Of a stretch of DNA of 64,000 bases, positions 1 to 8,682 are shown in pieces. The stretch lies in NCBI GenBank assembly GCA_041394945.1, contig JAWKHH010000003.1:1426001-1490000 (forward strand). The letters run 5' to 3'. The notes beneath the pieces were generated by a model. It saw only the letters and a program-made list of their open reading frames with translations, was not told the origin of the DNA and did no database searches. How positions within the stretch are numbered: position 1 is the first letter of the stretch; every line of letters starts with the position of its first letter. This DNA comes from Bryobacteraceae bacterium. Its GTDB lineage: Bacteria; Acidobacteriota; Terriglobia; Bryobacterales; Bryobacteraceae. The translations under genes were made by a program, and so were the position numbers.

Positions 1-563
1 GCGGCGGCATCCTCGCGCGGAGCCGGACGTGGCCAGACCCACGGCGACGAGGGCGATGGCTCCTCCGTCGCGGGCCGCGTCACTGGCTGCGTCGCGGCCT
101 GCGCCGCCGCTGGGGCTGCGGCGGATTCGTCTGCGTCGATTCGCGGCCAGGTCCACTCAGCCGGCGCGGTTTCGGCCTCCGGCTCCGCGGCCGGCGGCGG
201 CTCCGGTGCGGACTCCACGGCTGCCTCGAAGACGAACTCGTCCGGCTCTGGAATGTCTGTCCCGGCGCGGCCCGCCGCGGCTTCGGCCACTGCTGGTTCG
301 TCCTCGAAGAGGAACAGGTCCGGTTCCGGAATCTCGTCCAGGACGCCTTCCTCGGCGTTCGGTTCGGCGCCGGCGAGCACCTCGGCAAGCGGCAGGATTC
401 CCGGCTCCGGCGGCGGCTGCTGGTTCCCCGCCGGGGCCGAAAGCACGGGCTGGGGCAGGTCGACGTCCCACGCGAGCAGCGCCGAAAAGGCGTCTTCCAT
501 GCTCTCGGTTTCGGTCGCCTCGGGCTGGTCGAAAATCGGATCGGCCGGATGTTCGTCGTGCAT
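1..563 (-). CDS. Acidic Pro/Ala/Glu-rich protein, N-terminal part (cut by window edge)
   Basis: An open frame of 187 codons runs off the left end. It begins with ATG at 563 behind a good ribosome site (gaaggag, 6 bases before the start), 13 bases after the stop of the upstream receiver gene, so the genes are probably one operon. The visible protein is very acidic, rich in Pro, Ala and Glu, and repeats short segments of the form IPEPD-x-F-x-FE (around residues 80-125) and W-x-WPR. This resembles a disordered tether. Known context: Pil-Chp operons follow two receivers with a CheW-type adaptor or an MCP. A CheW- or CheA-like domain further on is therefore plausible, but it lies outside the window. 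Confidence 0.6.
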   Translation of the reverse strand, partial: MHDEHPADPIFDQPEATETESMEDAFSALLAWDVDLPQPVLSAPAGNQQPPPEPGILPLAEVLAGAEPNAEEGVLDEIPEPDLFLFEDEPAVAEAAAGRAGTDIPEPDEFVFEAAVESAPEPPPAAEPEAETAPAEWTWPRIDADESAAAPAAAQAATQPVTRPATEEPSPSSPWVWPRPAPREDAA

Positions 564-576
564 CGATTCTCCTTCG

Positions 577-1026
577 CTAGTCGCGATGCGAGCCGGCGGC
601 CACTCGCGCCAGGCCCAAATGTCGTTCCACCTTCTCCGCCAACTGCTCCGCCGTGAACGGTTTCACCAGATAGTCGTCAGCGCCCTGTTGAAGACCCCAG
701 TAGCGGTCGCTGTCGAGGCTCTTGCTGCTCACGAGGATGATGCGGATCCGGGCCGTGTCCGGCGAGGTTCGTAGCTGGCGGCACACCTGAAACCCGTTCT
801 TCTTCGGGAGAATGATGTCGAGCAGCACAAGATCCGGCAGCGTCCGCCCGATCGTTTCGATCGCTTCCTCGCCGTCGGCCGCCGTGAGCAGCCGCAGGTC
901 CCGTCCTTCGAGCGCCTGCAGCATCACGCGCAGTTCGGTGGGGCTGTCGTCGACCAGAAGCACGGTTCGGCCCCGGTGCGCATCCTGGCGGGAAGAGATC
1001 CCGGTTGTCCTCGCGTCCTGGATCAT
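577..1026 (-). CDS. Single-domain response regulator (PilH/CheY-like)
   Basis: This 149-residue protein is one receiver domain after a 20-residue leader. The acidic pair is D26-D27, the phospho-acceptor is D70 in LVLLDIILP, the switch Ser is in LVSSK and the conserved Lys is in VKPF, so all catalytic residues are present. There is no output domain, so it should act by protein contact, as PilH or CheY do. Its ATG overlaps the stop of the upstream receiver gene by 4 bases (ATGA), indicating translational coupling. The partner kinase is not in the window. Confidence 0.9.
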   Translation of the reverse strand: MIQDARTTGISSRQDAHRGRTVLLVDDSPTELRVMLQALEGRDLRLLTAADGEEAIETIGRTLPDLVLLDIILPKKNGFQVCRQLRTSPDTARIRIILVSSKSLDSDRYWGLQQGADDYLVKPFTAEQLAEKVERHLGLARVAAGSHRD

Positions 1027-2858
1027 AGGCGGACCAGTTTCCCCACTTTCGCCAACGCCGGCTCGGGATCGAACGGTTTCGTCAGATAGTCGGTGGCCCC
1101 CGCCATCCTGCCCTTCACCTTGTCGAGGAACCCGTCGTGCCCGGAGAGCATGAGTATTGGGATATCCTTCGTCGACGGAATCGACCGCATCATTCTGCAG
1201 AGCTGGAACCCGTCCACCATCGGCATGCTGACGTCGAGCAGCGCCAGCCGCGGCGTCTCCTGCTTGATCGCGTTGAGCGCATCGGTGGCCGAGGCGCAGC
1301 GCAACACCCGGTAGCCCACCCCTTCGAGCGCCGTCGCCACCATCGTCCGGATCGTCAGGCTGTCGTCCACCACCAGGATCAGCGGCCGCGCCCGCAGCGC
1401 GTTCAGGTACGTGCGCAGACTCTCAAGCCCGGGCCGCAGCCGGCACGCTCGGGCCAGATAGATCGTCGCTTCGCTCGTGTTCGCCAGGTTGAGATTCGCC
1501 AGCGCCAGCACGTACTGCGCCTCGAACGAACGTTCCGCCCCGGGAGCGTCCTGGAGGGAATCGATCGTCCGCATCAACGCTGCGTCGTCACGCCCGTCGG
1601 ACCGGTACATCATATCCTGCCGGAGCGAGAGAAACGCCCGGCAGGCCATGCAGAAATCCTGCCGCTCCCGCCGTTCCCGGCAGAACGGACAAGTCTTCGG
1701 ATTCAGCAGGCCCGCGTACTGAGCGGCCTCCTGCTCCGGGGTCCGGCGCGGCGCCGGTGGCGGCGGTGTCGCGATCGGCCGGAACGCGTCTTCCTCCCCC
1801 TTCCGAATCGGCGGCGCCACGGGCGCCTTGGAAGCAGGTGAGCCGCTAGGCGCGGCCCCTACCGATGGGAGCGACTCCAAACCAGCAGAAACTCGCCGTG
1901 TGTCCACAGCCGGAGCGAGTCCGTCTTGCGCGAGTCCCATAGAAGGGGCCGGTTCAGCCGGCGCCGGCGCCGCCGCCGGTGGATTCGGAGCGAGGCCCCA
2001 CGCCGCGAGATCCCTCTGGACCCGCGCCACATCCGGCGAAACCGCCGCGCGCCCCGCCGCATCCGGACTTGCCGCCGCCAAGCCCGCCGATTTCATCGCG
2101 GGCCGCTGGCCAGGCGACGTGGCAAGGCGCGCCGCCTGCGCAAACGCCGACGCCGCACCCTTCGCCGCTGGAGGCCCCTGCGCCGGGGCCTGCTGCTGTC
2201 TGCCTTCGACCCGTGGGGCGGCGGCCCGTTGCGGAAATTGGGCGGCAGACAATCCGGCAAGCGCCGCGCTCACGGAAGCCTTGGGCGTCAGACCCACCTC
2301 GAATGCGGTTCCACTGGGCGGCTCAGGCTGGCTCACCCGGATCTCCGGCGCCTCAACGGCAGTCGCCGTTCCGTTCGGCTCCGCGATCGCCGCCTCCGCC
2401 GTTGTTCTCGCTTCTCCCGCCTCAACCGTCTGTGCCGGTTGGTCGTGCCCGTTGGCCTCGGCCGGAGGCGCGCCCGCCCCCAACGTTCCCAGCGCCAATA
2501 CCCGCTGCTCCCGGACGACGATCTCGCTTCGACCCCCGGTTTCCGCCGATTCCTCTTCCGCCTGGGCCGCCGTGGGCGCCGGCGGCGCATGCCCGAGCTT
2601 GGCAAGCAATGCCATCGCGGACGTATTCTGCGGGTTGATGCGCAGTACCTCATGGAGATATCCCGCCGCGACCGATCTGCTAACCGTCAAGGAGGCACGC
2701 CAGAGCCAAGCCTTTTCGTTATTTGGATCGACGCGCACCGCTTCCGCCAGCAACCGGCGGGCCTCGGGTTTGTTCCCGGTCCGCGCCGCTTCCACGGCGC
2801 GCCGGAGCAACTCCGTGCCGGAGCCGGATTCGGCGCTCGCTGTGCCCTCAATCTTCAC
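1023..2858 (-). CDS. TPR / zinc-ribbon / receiver fusion, PilG-like
   Basis: This 611-residue protein starts at GTG 2858 with an AGAGGTG ribosome site. Residues about 8-90 look like TPR helices. A long Ala/Pro-rich linker follows to about 370. A C-x2-C ... C-x2-C knuckle (CPFC, then CMAC) around 390-410 should bind zinc. More TPR-like helices follow, and the C-terminal receiver spans 493-611 with D498/D499, phospho-acceptor D542 in LLDVSMP, and K in TKPF. The order of two receivers followed by a further protein resembles pilG-pilH in twitching-motility operons. The role in motility or surface sensing is inferred from that order. The zinc-ribbon insert is unusual for PilG. Confidence 0.8.
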   Translation of the reverse strand: MKIEGTASAESGSGTELLRRAVEAARTGNKPEARRLLAEAVRVDPNNEKAWLWRASLTVSRSVAAGYLHEVLRINPQNTSAMALLAKLGHAPPAPTAAQAEEESAETGGRSEIVVREQRVLALGTLGAGAPPAEANGHDQPAQTVEAGEARTTAEAAIAEPNGTATAVEAPEIRVSQPEPPSGTAFEVGLTPKASVSAALAGLSAAQFPQRAAAPRVEGRQQQAPAQGPPAAKGAASAFAQAARLATSPGQRPAMKSAGLAAASPDAAGRAAVSPDVARVQRDLAAWGLAPNPPAAAPAPAEPAPSMGLAQDGLAPAVDTRRVSAGLESLPSVGAAPSGSPASKAPVAPPIRKGEEDAFRPIATPPPPAPRRTPEQEAAQYAGLLNPKTCPFCRERRERQDFCMACRAFLSLRQDMMYRSDGRDDAALMRTIDSLQDAPGAERSFEAQYVLALANLNLANTSEATIYLARACRLRPGLESLRTYLNALRARPLILVVDDSLTIRTMVATALEGVGYRVLRCASATDALNAIKQETPRLALLDVSMPMVDGFQLCRMMRSIPSTKDIPILMLSGHDGFLDKVKGRMAGATDYLTKPFDPEPALAKVGKLVRL

Positions 2859-2884
2859 AATTCACCTCTGATGGGTTTTTACCG

Positions 2885-3040
2885 CTACTTCTTCACGAAC
2901 TTGTCAATGCCTTCTTCCCGCCATACCCGCAGGGTATTGGCGTCGTTCGGATTGATCTTCATCCCAATCGCATTCACGGGGGTGTCGTGACGCTGTTGAA
3001 TGGAAATCCAGTTCTTCTTGACTGCCGGATCTAATGGCAT
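2885..3040 (-). CDS. 51-residue protein of unknown function, coupled to the M16 peptidase
   Basis: ATG at 3040 lies behind a near-perfect ribosome site (aaaggaggagagcgc) placed inside the end of the peptidase gene. The first 10 bases overlap the peptidase stop codon, a classic coupled start. The product is basic at its C-terminus (KFVKK), has no Cys, no signal peptide and no membrane segment, and contains the segment NAIGMKINPNDANTLRVW. I do not recognise a family. The strong ribosome site and tight spacing make it a real gene rather than chance. It could assist or be a substrate of the peptidase, or simply be co-expressed; the sequence does not decide. Confidence 0.7.
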   Translation of the reverse strand: MPLDPAVKKNWISIQQRHDTPVNAIGMKINPNDANTLRVWREEGIDKFVKK

Positions 3041-4416
3041 GCGCTCTCCTCCTTTCCTGTTTTGAGTGACGGACTGAGTGTTTCGGCCGGGCTGCCCGGC
3101 TCTGGCGTCTCTTCGATGAGGCTCCGCGCGGCCGCGGCGGCTTCCGTACCTCCCGGACCGGCAACCACCAGCGTCGCCGCCATCGGTCCCGTCCCCCAGC
3201 ACTGCCGCCCGCCCCGGTGCACCGGTTCGAGGTCCAGTTCCTGCACCGCGTCCAGGATCTCCGTCGAGGGCATCTGCCTCCCGAAGTAGATCTCCTGCAC
3301 CGCGAGCCTCATCATTCTTGTATGTGTGCTCTCCGACGAGAGCAGGTGTTCGGAGCGGATCTGCGTCCGCACCCGCCACAATTCCTCGAGCTCGATCGGC
3401 TCCGCGCCGGTCAGCAGATCCCGCGCAACCGCCGTCGTCTCGCCCAGCGTCTCCGCCAGCAGCTCCGGATGCGCGCTGCCCTCGATCGAAACCAGTCCGC
3501 CTCCCCGATACGCGTTGTAATCCGACGAGACTTCGTACACCAGGCCCCGCTCCTCCCGCAGCCGCCGGAACAGGCGCGAGCTCAAATTCCCGCCGAGGGC
3601 CTTGCACAATGCGTGCACGGCGTACCGGTCCGGGCTCGAATACTCCGGCGCCGGCAGCGCCAGGCAGAAGTAGGACTGCGCGCTCGGAATATCCACCCCG
3701 TGCGCGCCGCCATGAAAGCCAGCCGGACCCACCCGCGGCCGACTGCTCTCGCCATACATCCGCCAGAAGACGTCCTGCACCTGCGACACGAACTCGTCGT
3801 GCTTCAGGTTGCCCGCGGCCGAAATGATCGTCCGGTTCGGTGAGTAGTGGCGGTGGAAGAAGTAAATCACGTCTTCCCGCGTGTACCCCTCAACCAGTTC
3901 CGGACTGCCGGCGATCGGCCGCCCCAGTGGATGATCCGGCCAGCACGCCGCCCACGCCAGCTCCTGCGCCCTGCGCGACGGCTCGTCGGCCGCCCGCGCG
4001 ATCTCCGCCAGCACGGCGCGCTTCTCGAACTCGAGCGCCTGCTCGGGAAACGTCGGGTTCAGCACCAGATCGCCCAACAGATCCAGCGCGTGAAAGCTGT
4101 ACTCGCCCAGCACCGCCGCCGTGTAGCAGGTGTAGTCGCGCGAAGTAAACGCGCCCACCTGTCCGCCCGCATCGTCGATCTGCCGCGCAATACGGAGCCT
4201 GCTCCGCGTGCTCGTTCCCTGAAAAACAAGGTGTTCGCAGAGGTGTGACAACCCCGCTTCTTCCGCCGATTCATCGGCCGAACCGCACTCGATCGACACC
4301 GCGATCGACAGGGATCGCATCCCAGGGATCGATTCCGTGACAACGCGCACACCGTTGTCGAGCACCGTCCTCTGGGATGGCGTTCCGATCGCGACCTCTT
4401 GCTCCAAACCGATCAT
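3031..4416 (-). CDS. M16 family zinc peptidase (insulinase/processing-peptidase-like)
   Basis: This 461-residue protein has the inverted zinc motif HLCEH near residue 80 (HxxEH), followed about 75 residues later by the downstream Glu in RAVLAEIARAADEP. The second half has the inactive-type C-terminal M16 fold (SSRLFRRLREERGLVYEV). It has no clear signal peptide, so it is likely cytoplasmic. Length matches the single-chain bacterial M16B peptidases. It starts at ATG 4416 and is coupled to the 51-residue gene. Substrates are unknown; the family degrades peptides or matures small precursors. Confidence 0.9.
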   Translation of the reverse strand: MIGLEQEVAIGTPSQRTVLDNGVRVVTESIPGMRSLSIAVSIECGSADESAEEAGLSHLCEHLVFQGTSTRSRLRIARQIDDAGGQVGAFTSRDYTCYTAAVLGEYSFHALDLLGDLVLNPTFPEQALEFEKRAVLAEIARAADEPSRRAQELAWAACWPDHPLGRPIAGSPELVEGYTREDVIYFFHRHYSPNRTIISAAGNLKHDEFVSQVQDVFWRMYGESSRPRVGPAGFHGGAHGVDIPSAQSYFCLALPAPEYSSPDRYAVHALCKALGGNLSSRLFRRLREERGLVYEVSSDYNAYRGGGLVSIEGSAHPELLAETLGETTAVARDLLTGAEPIELEELWRVRTQIRSEHLLSSESTHTRMMRLAVQEIYFGRQMPSTEILDAVQELDLEPVHRGGRQCWGTGPMAATLVVAGPGGTEAAAAARSLIEETPEPGSPAETLSPSLKTGKEESACH

Positions 4417-4472
4417 CGGATATAGGCAAACTGCTTAGTACTGACGGATGTCTCACTTTCGTTATCGGCAGC

Positions 4473-4486
4473 GGTTGTTCACAACC
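4473..4486. promoter_or_regulatory. Palindrome between the peptidase gene and cysH
   Basis: A perfect 6-base inverted repeat with a 2-base centre (GGTTGT-tc-ACAACC) lies in the 129-base divergent intergenic region. A second smaller one, GGGGA-N6-TCCCC, follows at 4489-4504. A dimeric regulator operator for cysH or the peptidase gene is plausible. No regulator is encoded next to it. Confidence 0.35.
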
Positions 4487-4545
4487 TTAGGGGAGGGTAA
4501 TCCCCAACCGGAAACGACATTAGCTCTCCCGCGGCGAGCGGTACC

Positions 4546-5277
4546 ATGGTTCTAATCCCGATGCACCGAGATCCGCGCCATCTACTCCGCTGGGCTCAAG
4601 ACGAATTCGGCAGCCGCTTCGCCGTCGTCACCAGCTTTCAGGACGAAGGCATGGTCCTCCTCCACATGGCCGCCGCGATCGATCCCGGAATTCGCGTGAT
4701 CACCCTCGATACCGGTCGCCTCCCGGGAGCAACATTCGAAATGATGGAGATCGTCCGCAACCAGCTCGGCCTGAACGTGGAGGTGGTGTACCCGGACGCC
4801 AACGAGCTGGAACGCATGGTCACCCGATACGGCCCCAGTCTCTTCCACCGCGACCCTTCCCTCCGCAAGCTCTGCTGCCATGTCCGCAAGACGCTCCCGC
4901 TCGAGCGCAAGCTATCCGGAATCAGCGCTTGGGCGGCCGGACTCCGTCGCGGCCAATCCGAAGAACGCGCCTCCGTCGAGCAGGTGGAATCCAACGGCGG
5001 CCGAACCAAGCTGAATCCGCTCGCCCACTGGACCGCCACCGAGGTCGCCGCCTATCTCGAACGCCACCGGGTGCCGCGCCACCCCCTCTACGCCGAGGGC
5101 TACACGACCATCGGCTGCGCGCCTTGCACGCGCGCCCTGAACGCCGGCGAATCGGGCCGCGACGGCCGCTGGTGGTGGGAGACCGAAAGCGCCAAGGAGT
5201 GCGGAATCCACGTCGCCGCCGACGGCGCGATGCGGCGGACCCTGGACGTTCTCCTCGAAGATATACTGGTACGTTGA
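4546..5277 (+). CDS. cysH: Adenylyl-sulfate (APS) reductase, iron-sulfur type
   Basis: Member of the CysH family that reduces activated sulfate to sulfite with thioredoxin in assimilatory sulfate reduction. It has the PP-loop-type N-terminus (VTSFQDEGMVLLHM), the paired cysteines CCHVRK and CAPC that hold the [4Fe-4S] cluster of the APS-type enzyme, and the C-terminal ECGIH motif with the catalytic Cys. The four cluster cysteines favour APS over PAPS as substrate. The length of 243 residues is normal. The start could be ATG 4546 or ATG 4561. Its stop overlaps the start of the PHP gene. No other sulfate genes are nearby. Confidence 0.93.
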   Translation: MVLIPMHRDPRHLLRWAQDEFGSRFAVVTSFQDEGMVLLHMAAAIDPGIRVITLDTGRLPGATFEMMEIVRNQLGLNVEVVYPDANELERMVTRYGPSLFHRDPSLRKLCCHVRKTLPLERKLSGISAWAAGLRRGQSEERASVEQVESNGGRTKLNPLAHWTATEVAAYLERHRVPRHPLYAEGYTTIGCAPCTRALNAGESGRDGRWWWETESAKECGIHVAADGAMRRTLDVLLEDILVR

Positions 5278-6131
5278 TCGACCTGCATATCCACACGACG
5301 GCGTCCGATGGAACCTGGACGCCGGCCGAGGTGGTGGACGAGGCCAAGCGGCTCGCTCTTGACGCCATCTCCATTACCGATCACGACAACTTCGAAGGCT
5401 ACGACGAAGCCCAGCCGCTCGCGGCCGCCGCAGGCGTGACGCTCATCTGCGGCATCGAAGTCAGCACTAAGTTGATCCAGCCCGAGCGCCCGCGCCCGAA
5501 AACCGTTCACCTGCTCGGCTATTTCTTCAAGGCGCCGGCCGACGCCTTTCGCCAATGGCTGCAAGGGCAGCAGCGGGCGCGTCACGAACGAAACGTCGAA
5601 CTGGCCGCGAAACTCCAGTCGCTCGACCTCGACATCACCATCGACGAGGTGCGCGCCATGGGCCGCTCCATGGCCGGGCGTCCGCACTTCGCGCGAATCA
5701 TGATGGAAAAGGGCTACGTTTCCTCGATCCAGGAAGCGTTCGATCTCTACCTCGACGAGAAGGGCAAGGCCTACGTCGAGAAGCACGACCCGACGCTCGC
5801 CGAAGGCATCCGCCAGATCCGCGACGGCGGCGGCGTGGTTTCGCTCGCCCACCCGATCCGCCTTGGCCGCTTCGGCCGTCAGGAAGAGGACCTCATCCGG
5901 CAGATGGCGAAGATGGGTATCCAGGCGGTGGAGGCCTATCACTGCGATCACGACGCCCGCCACCAGGAGCGCTACCAGCTTCTCGCGCGGCGCTACGACC
6001 TCGCCATCACCGGCGGTTCGGACTTTCACGGCGACAACAAGCCCGGCGTCAGGATGGGCTCGGGAATCGACAGTAACATCTCCGTGCCGCGGAAGTTACT
6101 CGACCGGCTGCGGCTGCTCGGCAGACCGTAA
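5274..6131 (+). CDS. PHP-domain phosphoesterase (RNase AM / nucleoside bisphosphate phosphatase type)
   Basis: The product has 285 residues. The metal-binding PHP motifs are complete: DLHIHTTASDGTWTP at the N-terminus, ITDHDN, the Glu in CGIEVST, H in GRPHFARIM, HP in VSLAHPIRLG, and GSDFHGD near the C-terminus. This pattern matches the YciV/RNase AM group, which removes nucleotides or phosphate from 3',5'-bisphosphonucleotides and RNA 5' ends. pAp turnover would fit a partner of sulfate reduction when PAPS is used. The start is TTG 5274, overlapping the cysH stop (TTGA); the alternative upstream reading is excluded because it would lie inside cysH. Confidence 0.88.
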   Translation: MIDLHIHTTASDGTWTPAEVVDEAKRLALDAISITDHDNFEGYDEAQPLAAAAGVTLICGIEVSTKLIQPERPRPKTVHLLGYFFKAPADAFRQWLQGQQRARHERNVELAAKLQSLDLDITIDEVRAMGRSMAGRPHFARIMMEKGYVSSIQEAFDLYLDEKGKAYVEKHDPTLAEGIRQIRDGGGVVSLAHPIRLGRFGRQEEDLIRQMAKMGIQAVEAYHCDHDARHQERYQLLARRYDLAITGGSDFHGDNKPGVRMGSGIDSNISVPRKLLDRLRLLGRP

Positions 6132-6144
6132 ACGAAACTCAGAC

Positions 6145-6182
6145 GCGCGGAGCGAGCACCTCCGAAATGCTCAGCCCCGCGC
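6145..6182 (+). terminator. Hairpin after the PHP gene
   Basis: GCGCGG (6145-6150) pairs with CCGCGC (6177-6182), with an inner GAGC/GCTC pair around an 11-base loop. It lies 13 bases after the stop of the PHP gene, in the gap before the convergent CHAT gene. There is no U-run, so this is a tentative terminator. Confidence 0.35.
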
Positions 6183-6294
6183 GCCCTACCGGTCGTACAG
6201 CACCAACGCACCCTCCTCCGCGAGGCAGCGCCGGGTTCGACCGTCAGTCACGGTTAGTTGACTAACGCATAGTGTTGCACCCGGGCGAAACGTT

Positions 6295-8682
6295 TCATCG
6301 TTGGGGCCGGGTGCGATCGAAAACCTGGAACGCCGCCCATGCATACGGCTTCCGCTCCGCTCCCTTCGCCTCCGCCCGGAAAGCGAGCTTCGCCCCGCGC
6401 AGCGCGTTGGCAGGCGCCGCGCCCCGCTCGATGCCGTCGTACAACAACGCCATGATGCGCGCCGCCGGCTCGTCGGGCACGTCCCACAATCCGGCGATCA
6501 CGTGATTCGCCCCGGCGCGCAGAAACGCCCACGACAGCCCGACCAGCCCTTCGCCCGAATACGCCCGGTCTCCGGCGGACCGGCACGCCGACAGCGTCAC
6601 CAGGTCCGCATGCAGCCGGCGCCGCGCCACGTCCCGCGCGTAAAGCCGCGCCCGCCCGCCCGCCGGGGACAGCATCACGAATGAGTCGAGCGGTGACTCC
6701 CGGTTCGCCTTCGCATGCGCCGCGAAGTGAATATGGCTGAACGCCTCCGGCTTCGCATCCTCGAATGCCGCGGGCGTGGCCTCGGGCCCCTGCTTCACCA
6801 CGGCGTTCCTGAAATGCCGGCGCACCGCGTCGATCTCCACCGCCGCCGCCGGCAATCGCGGAAACTCGCCGCCCGCCGCCAACGCGTCGCCGATCGCCAG
6901 CACGCTTGGCGGCTTCGCACGCGCCGGCGCTCCTTCGAGCAGCGCCAGGGCCGGCGCCACCGACACCGTGACGTCATCGATCCATAGCCGGCCGCCGCCC
7001 GCCGGCAGCGTCTCGAAACTCAGGCCATGCAGGGGTGCGTCCGGAACCAGCACCACTCGCGCTCCGGGAGGGATCCCCAGCGGCCCCACGAGCGCATGGT
7101 AGAGTTCCGCGCCGGCCGGATCGGGGTCGTGCGAAGGATCGCCGCGGTCCCGTTCGAGAAACGTCCTCCATCCCCGGACCAGCCGCGCCAGTTCCTCCGG
7201 GGCCGCCGCGATCGCCACTCTTCGATGCATCCCCGCTCCGAGCACCCGCGCGTAGGATCCATCCGGCGCGATCCAATACGCGACGTAGAACACACCCGGC
7301 GGTCCCCGCCGCAGCGCCGCCGCCGTCCCGGAACGTGCGCTTTCGCCCGAAACCGCCAGGGACCGCGCCCGGCTCGAGTCCTCCACCTCCAGCGCCGCGT
7401 CCTCGTCGCCCTCCCGCACCAGCAGCGCCGCGTAGCCGCGATAGAAGCGCATCACCTGGTTCAGGAACGAGAGACGATGCTCTTCCCGCCCCTGGCTCGA
7501 TTGCGCACGTTCAATGATGTTGAGCGCGGCCTCGTAGTGGGCGCGGGCCTTGGCGGAGCCGCCCAGCTTGTCGAATGCCTCCGCGAGACCGGCCTGCGCC
7601 TCCCACTCCACCACCGGGTCCGCGCTTTGCACGTTCTCGAGCAGCTTGATCGCCTCCCCGGCCCTGCCCCGCGCCAGTTCGAGCGCGCCGCGGCTCAACG
7701 CCAGATACTCTCGCCCGGCCAGTTGCGGATACCGGTCAAAAACCGTTGCCGTCTCGCTGAGCACCTGCCCCGCCCGCTCCAGCCGTCCGGACTCGCGCAG
7801 GGCATCGGCCAGGTTGAGCGACGTATCCCGCATCCACAGCGGCAGGTTCAGGGACCGCGCCAGAGACACGCCGCGCTCCAGGTATTCGAGCGACGTCGCA
7901 AGATCGCCGCGTTGGAAATGGATATAGCCGATCAGGCTGATCGTCGCCACGGCCATTCTCGGCGACTTAGCCCCGTTCTGGATCGCCAGCGCCGCGTGGA
8001 GTTCCGAAAGAGCCCGGTCATACTCGCCGACTTTCCGGTACGCCGACCCCAGGTTGCTGCGCGCCGCCGACTCGAGCAGCCGCGCGCCTGCCCGTTCGGA
8101 GTATGCCGCTGCGCGGTCGAGCGACCGGAAGGCTTCGTCGCTCCTCAGTCCGTCGCGCTCGAGAACCCGCCCCAGGTTGAACTCGGCCACGCCGCGGACG
8201 AAGTCGTCTCCGGATTGCGATTCACGCACGGCCTCGCGCAGCAGCGCGATCGCCTCCGTGGATTTGCCGCTCTGGTCCTGAACCGCTGCCAGCTTCACGA
8301 GGGATTCGATGAGGAGTTCCGGGTCCTGCCCCCGCGCCCGGCCCGCCGCTTCCTGAAACAACTTCCCGGCTAACGCGAGGTCGCTATCGCGATCCTGCGC
8401 CAGCCGCCCGCGCAGGTATGAAATCCACGGTCCGTCTGTGCGGCCCCGCTCCCCGTTGAGCATCGCCGCCGCCCGCGCGTGCTCGCCGTCGGTAAGCAGC
8501 ACCCGGCACTCGAGCTCCATCAGGCGCTCGCGCCACGGTGACCGAGCGCGGCTGCGCGCGGCCTCGATCAATCGATGGGCCCCGGCATGGTCGCCGCGCC
8601 GGTACGCCTGCCGCGCCTCCAGATACTCCCGCTCCGGCGCGCGCTGCGTGCAGCAGACAATTGAGACCAGCGCCGCGATCAG
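6295..8682 (-). CDS. TPR-CHAT protein (caspase-like peptidase), exported or lipid-anchored
   Basis: About 795 residues. After a hydrophobic N-terminus ending in CCTQ come many TPR-type helix pairs (to about residue 500). The C-terminal CHAT domain has the catalytic His in HIHFAAHAK and Cys in VTLSACRSAGD, plus the conserved GLWDVPD segment; both catalytic residues are present. CHAT domains are clan CD peptidases related to caspases and separases. The frame has no ATG, GTG or TTG between a point far upstream and codon TTG 8571, yet good TPR coding begins before that, so CTG 8682 (overlapping the upstream stop, CTGA) or another rare start must be used. It is the last gene of the sigma/anti-sigma operon. 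Confidence 0.85.
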   Translation of the reverse strand: MIAALVSIVCCTQRAPEREYLEARQAYRRGDHAGAHRLIEAARSRARSPWRERLMELECRVLLTDGEHARAAAMLNGERGRTDGPWISYLRGRLAQDRDSDLALAGKLFQEAAGRARGQDPELLIESLVKLAAVQDQSGKSTEAIALLREAVRESQSGDDFVRGVAEFNLGRVLERDGLRSDEAFRSLDRAAAYSERAGARLLESAARSNLGSAYRKVGEYDRALSELHAALAIQNGAKSPRMAVATISLIGYIHFQRGDLATSLEYLERGVSLARSLNLPLWMRDTSLNLADALRESGRLERAGQVLSETATVFDRYPQLAGREYLALSRGALELARGRAGEAIKLLENVQSADPVVEWEAQAGLAEAFDKLGGSAKARAHYEAALNIIERAQSSQGREEHRLSFLNQVMRFYRGYAALLVREGDEDAALEVEDSSRARSLAVSGESARSGTAAALRRGPPGVFYVAYWIAPDGSYARVLGAGMHRRVAIAAAPEELARLVRGWRTFLERDRGDPSHDPDPAGAELYHALVGPLGIPPGARVVLVPDAPLHGLSFETLPAGGGRLWIDDVTVSVAPALALLEGAPARAKPPSVLAIGDALAAGGEFPRLPAAAVEIDAVRRHFRNAVVKQGPEATPAAFEDAKPEAFSHIHFAAHAKANRESPLDSFVMLSPAGGRARLYARDVARRRLHADLVTLSACRSAGDRAYSGEGLVGLSWAFLRAGANHVIAGLWDVPDEPAARIMALLYDGIERGAAPANALRGAKLAFRAEAKGAERKPYAWAAFQVFDRTRPQR

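Noticed and set aside
2885..3040. The 51-residue protein as a PQQ precursor (PqqA) beside a PqqF-like peptidase
   Set aside because: PqqA is shorter and needs the Glu-x3-Tyr pair; this protein has no Tyr, and no pqqC/D/E genes are present.
6295..8682. TPR-CHAT as part of a type III-E CRISPR (craspase) system
   Set aside because: No Cas7-11 gene, no CRISPR repeats and no guide genes are in the window; the operon partners are a sigma and an anti-sigma factor.
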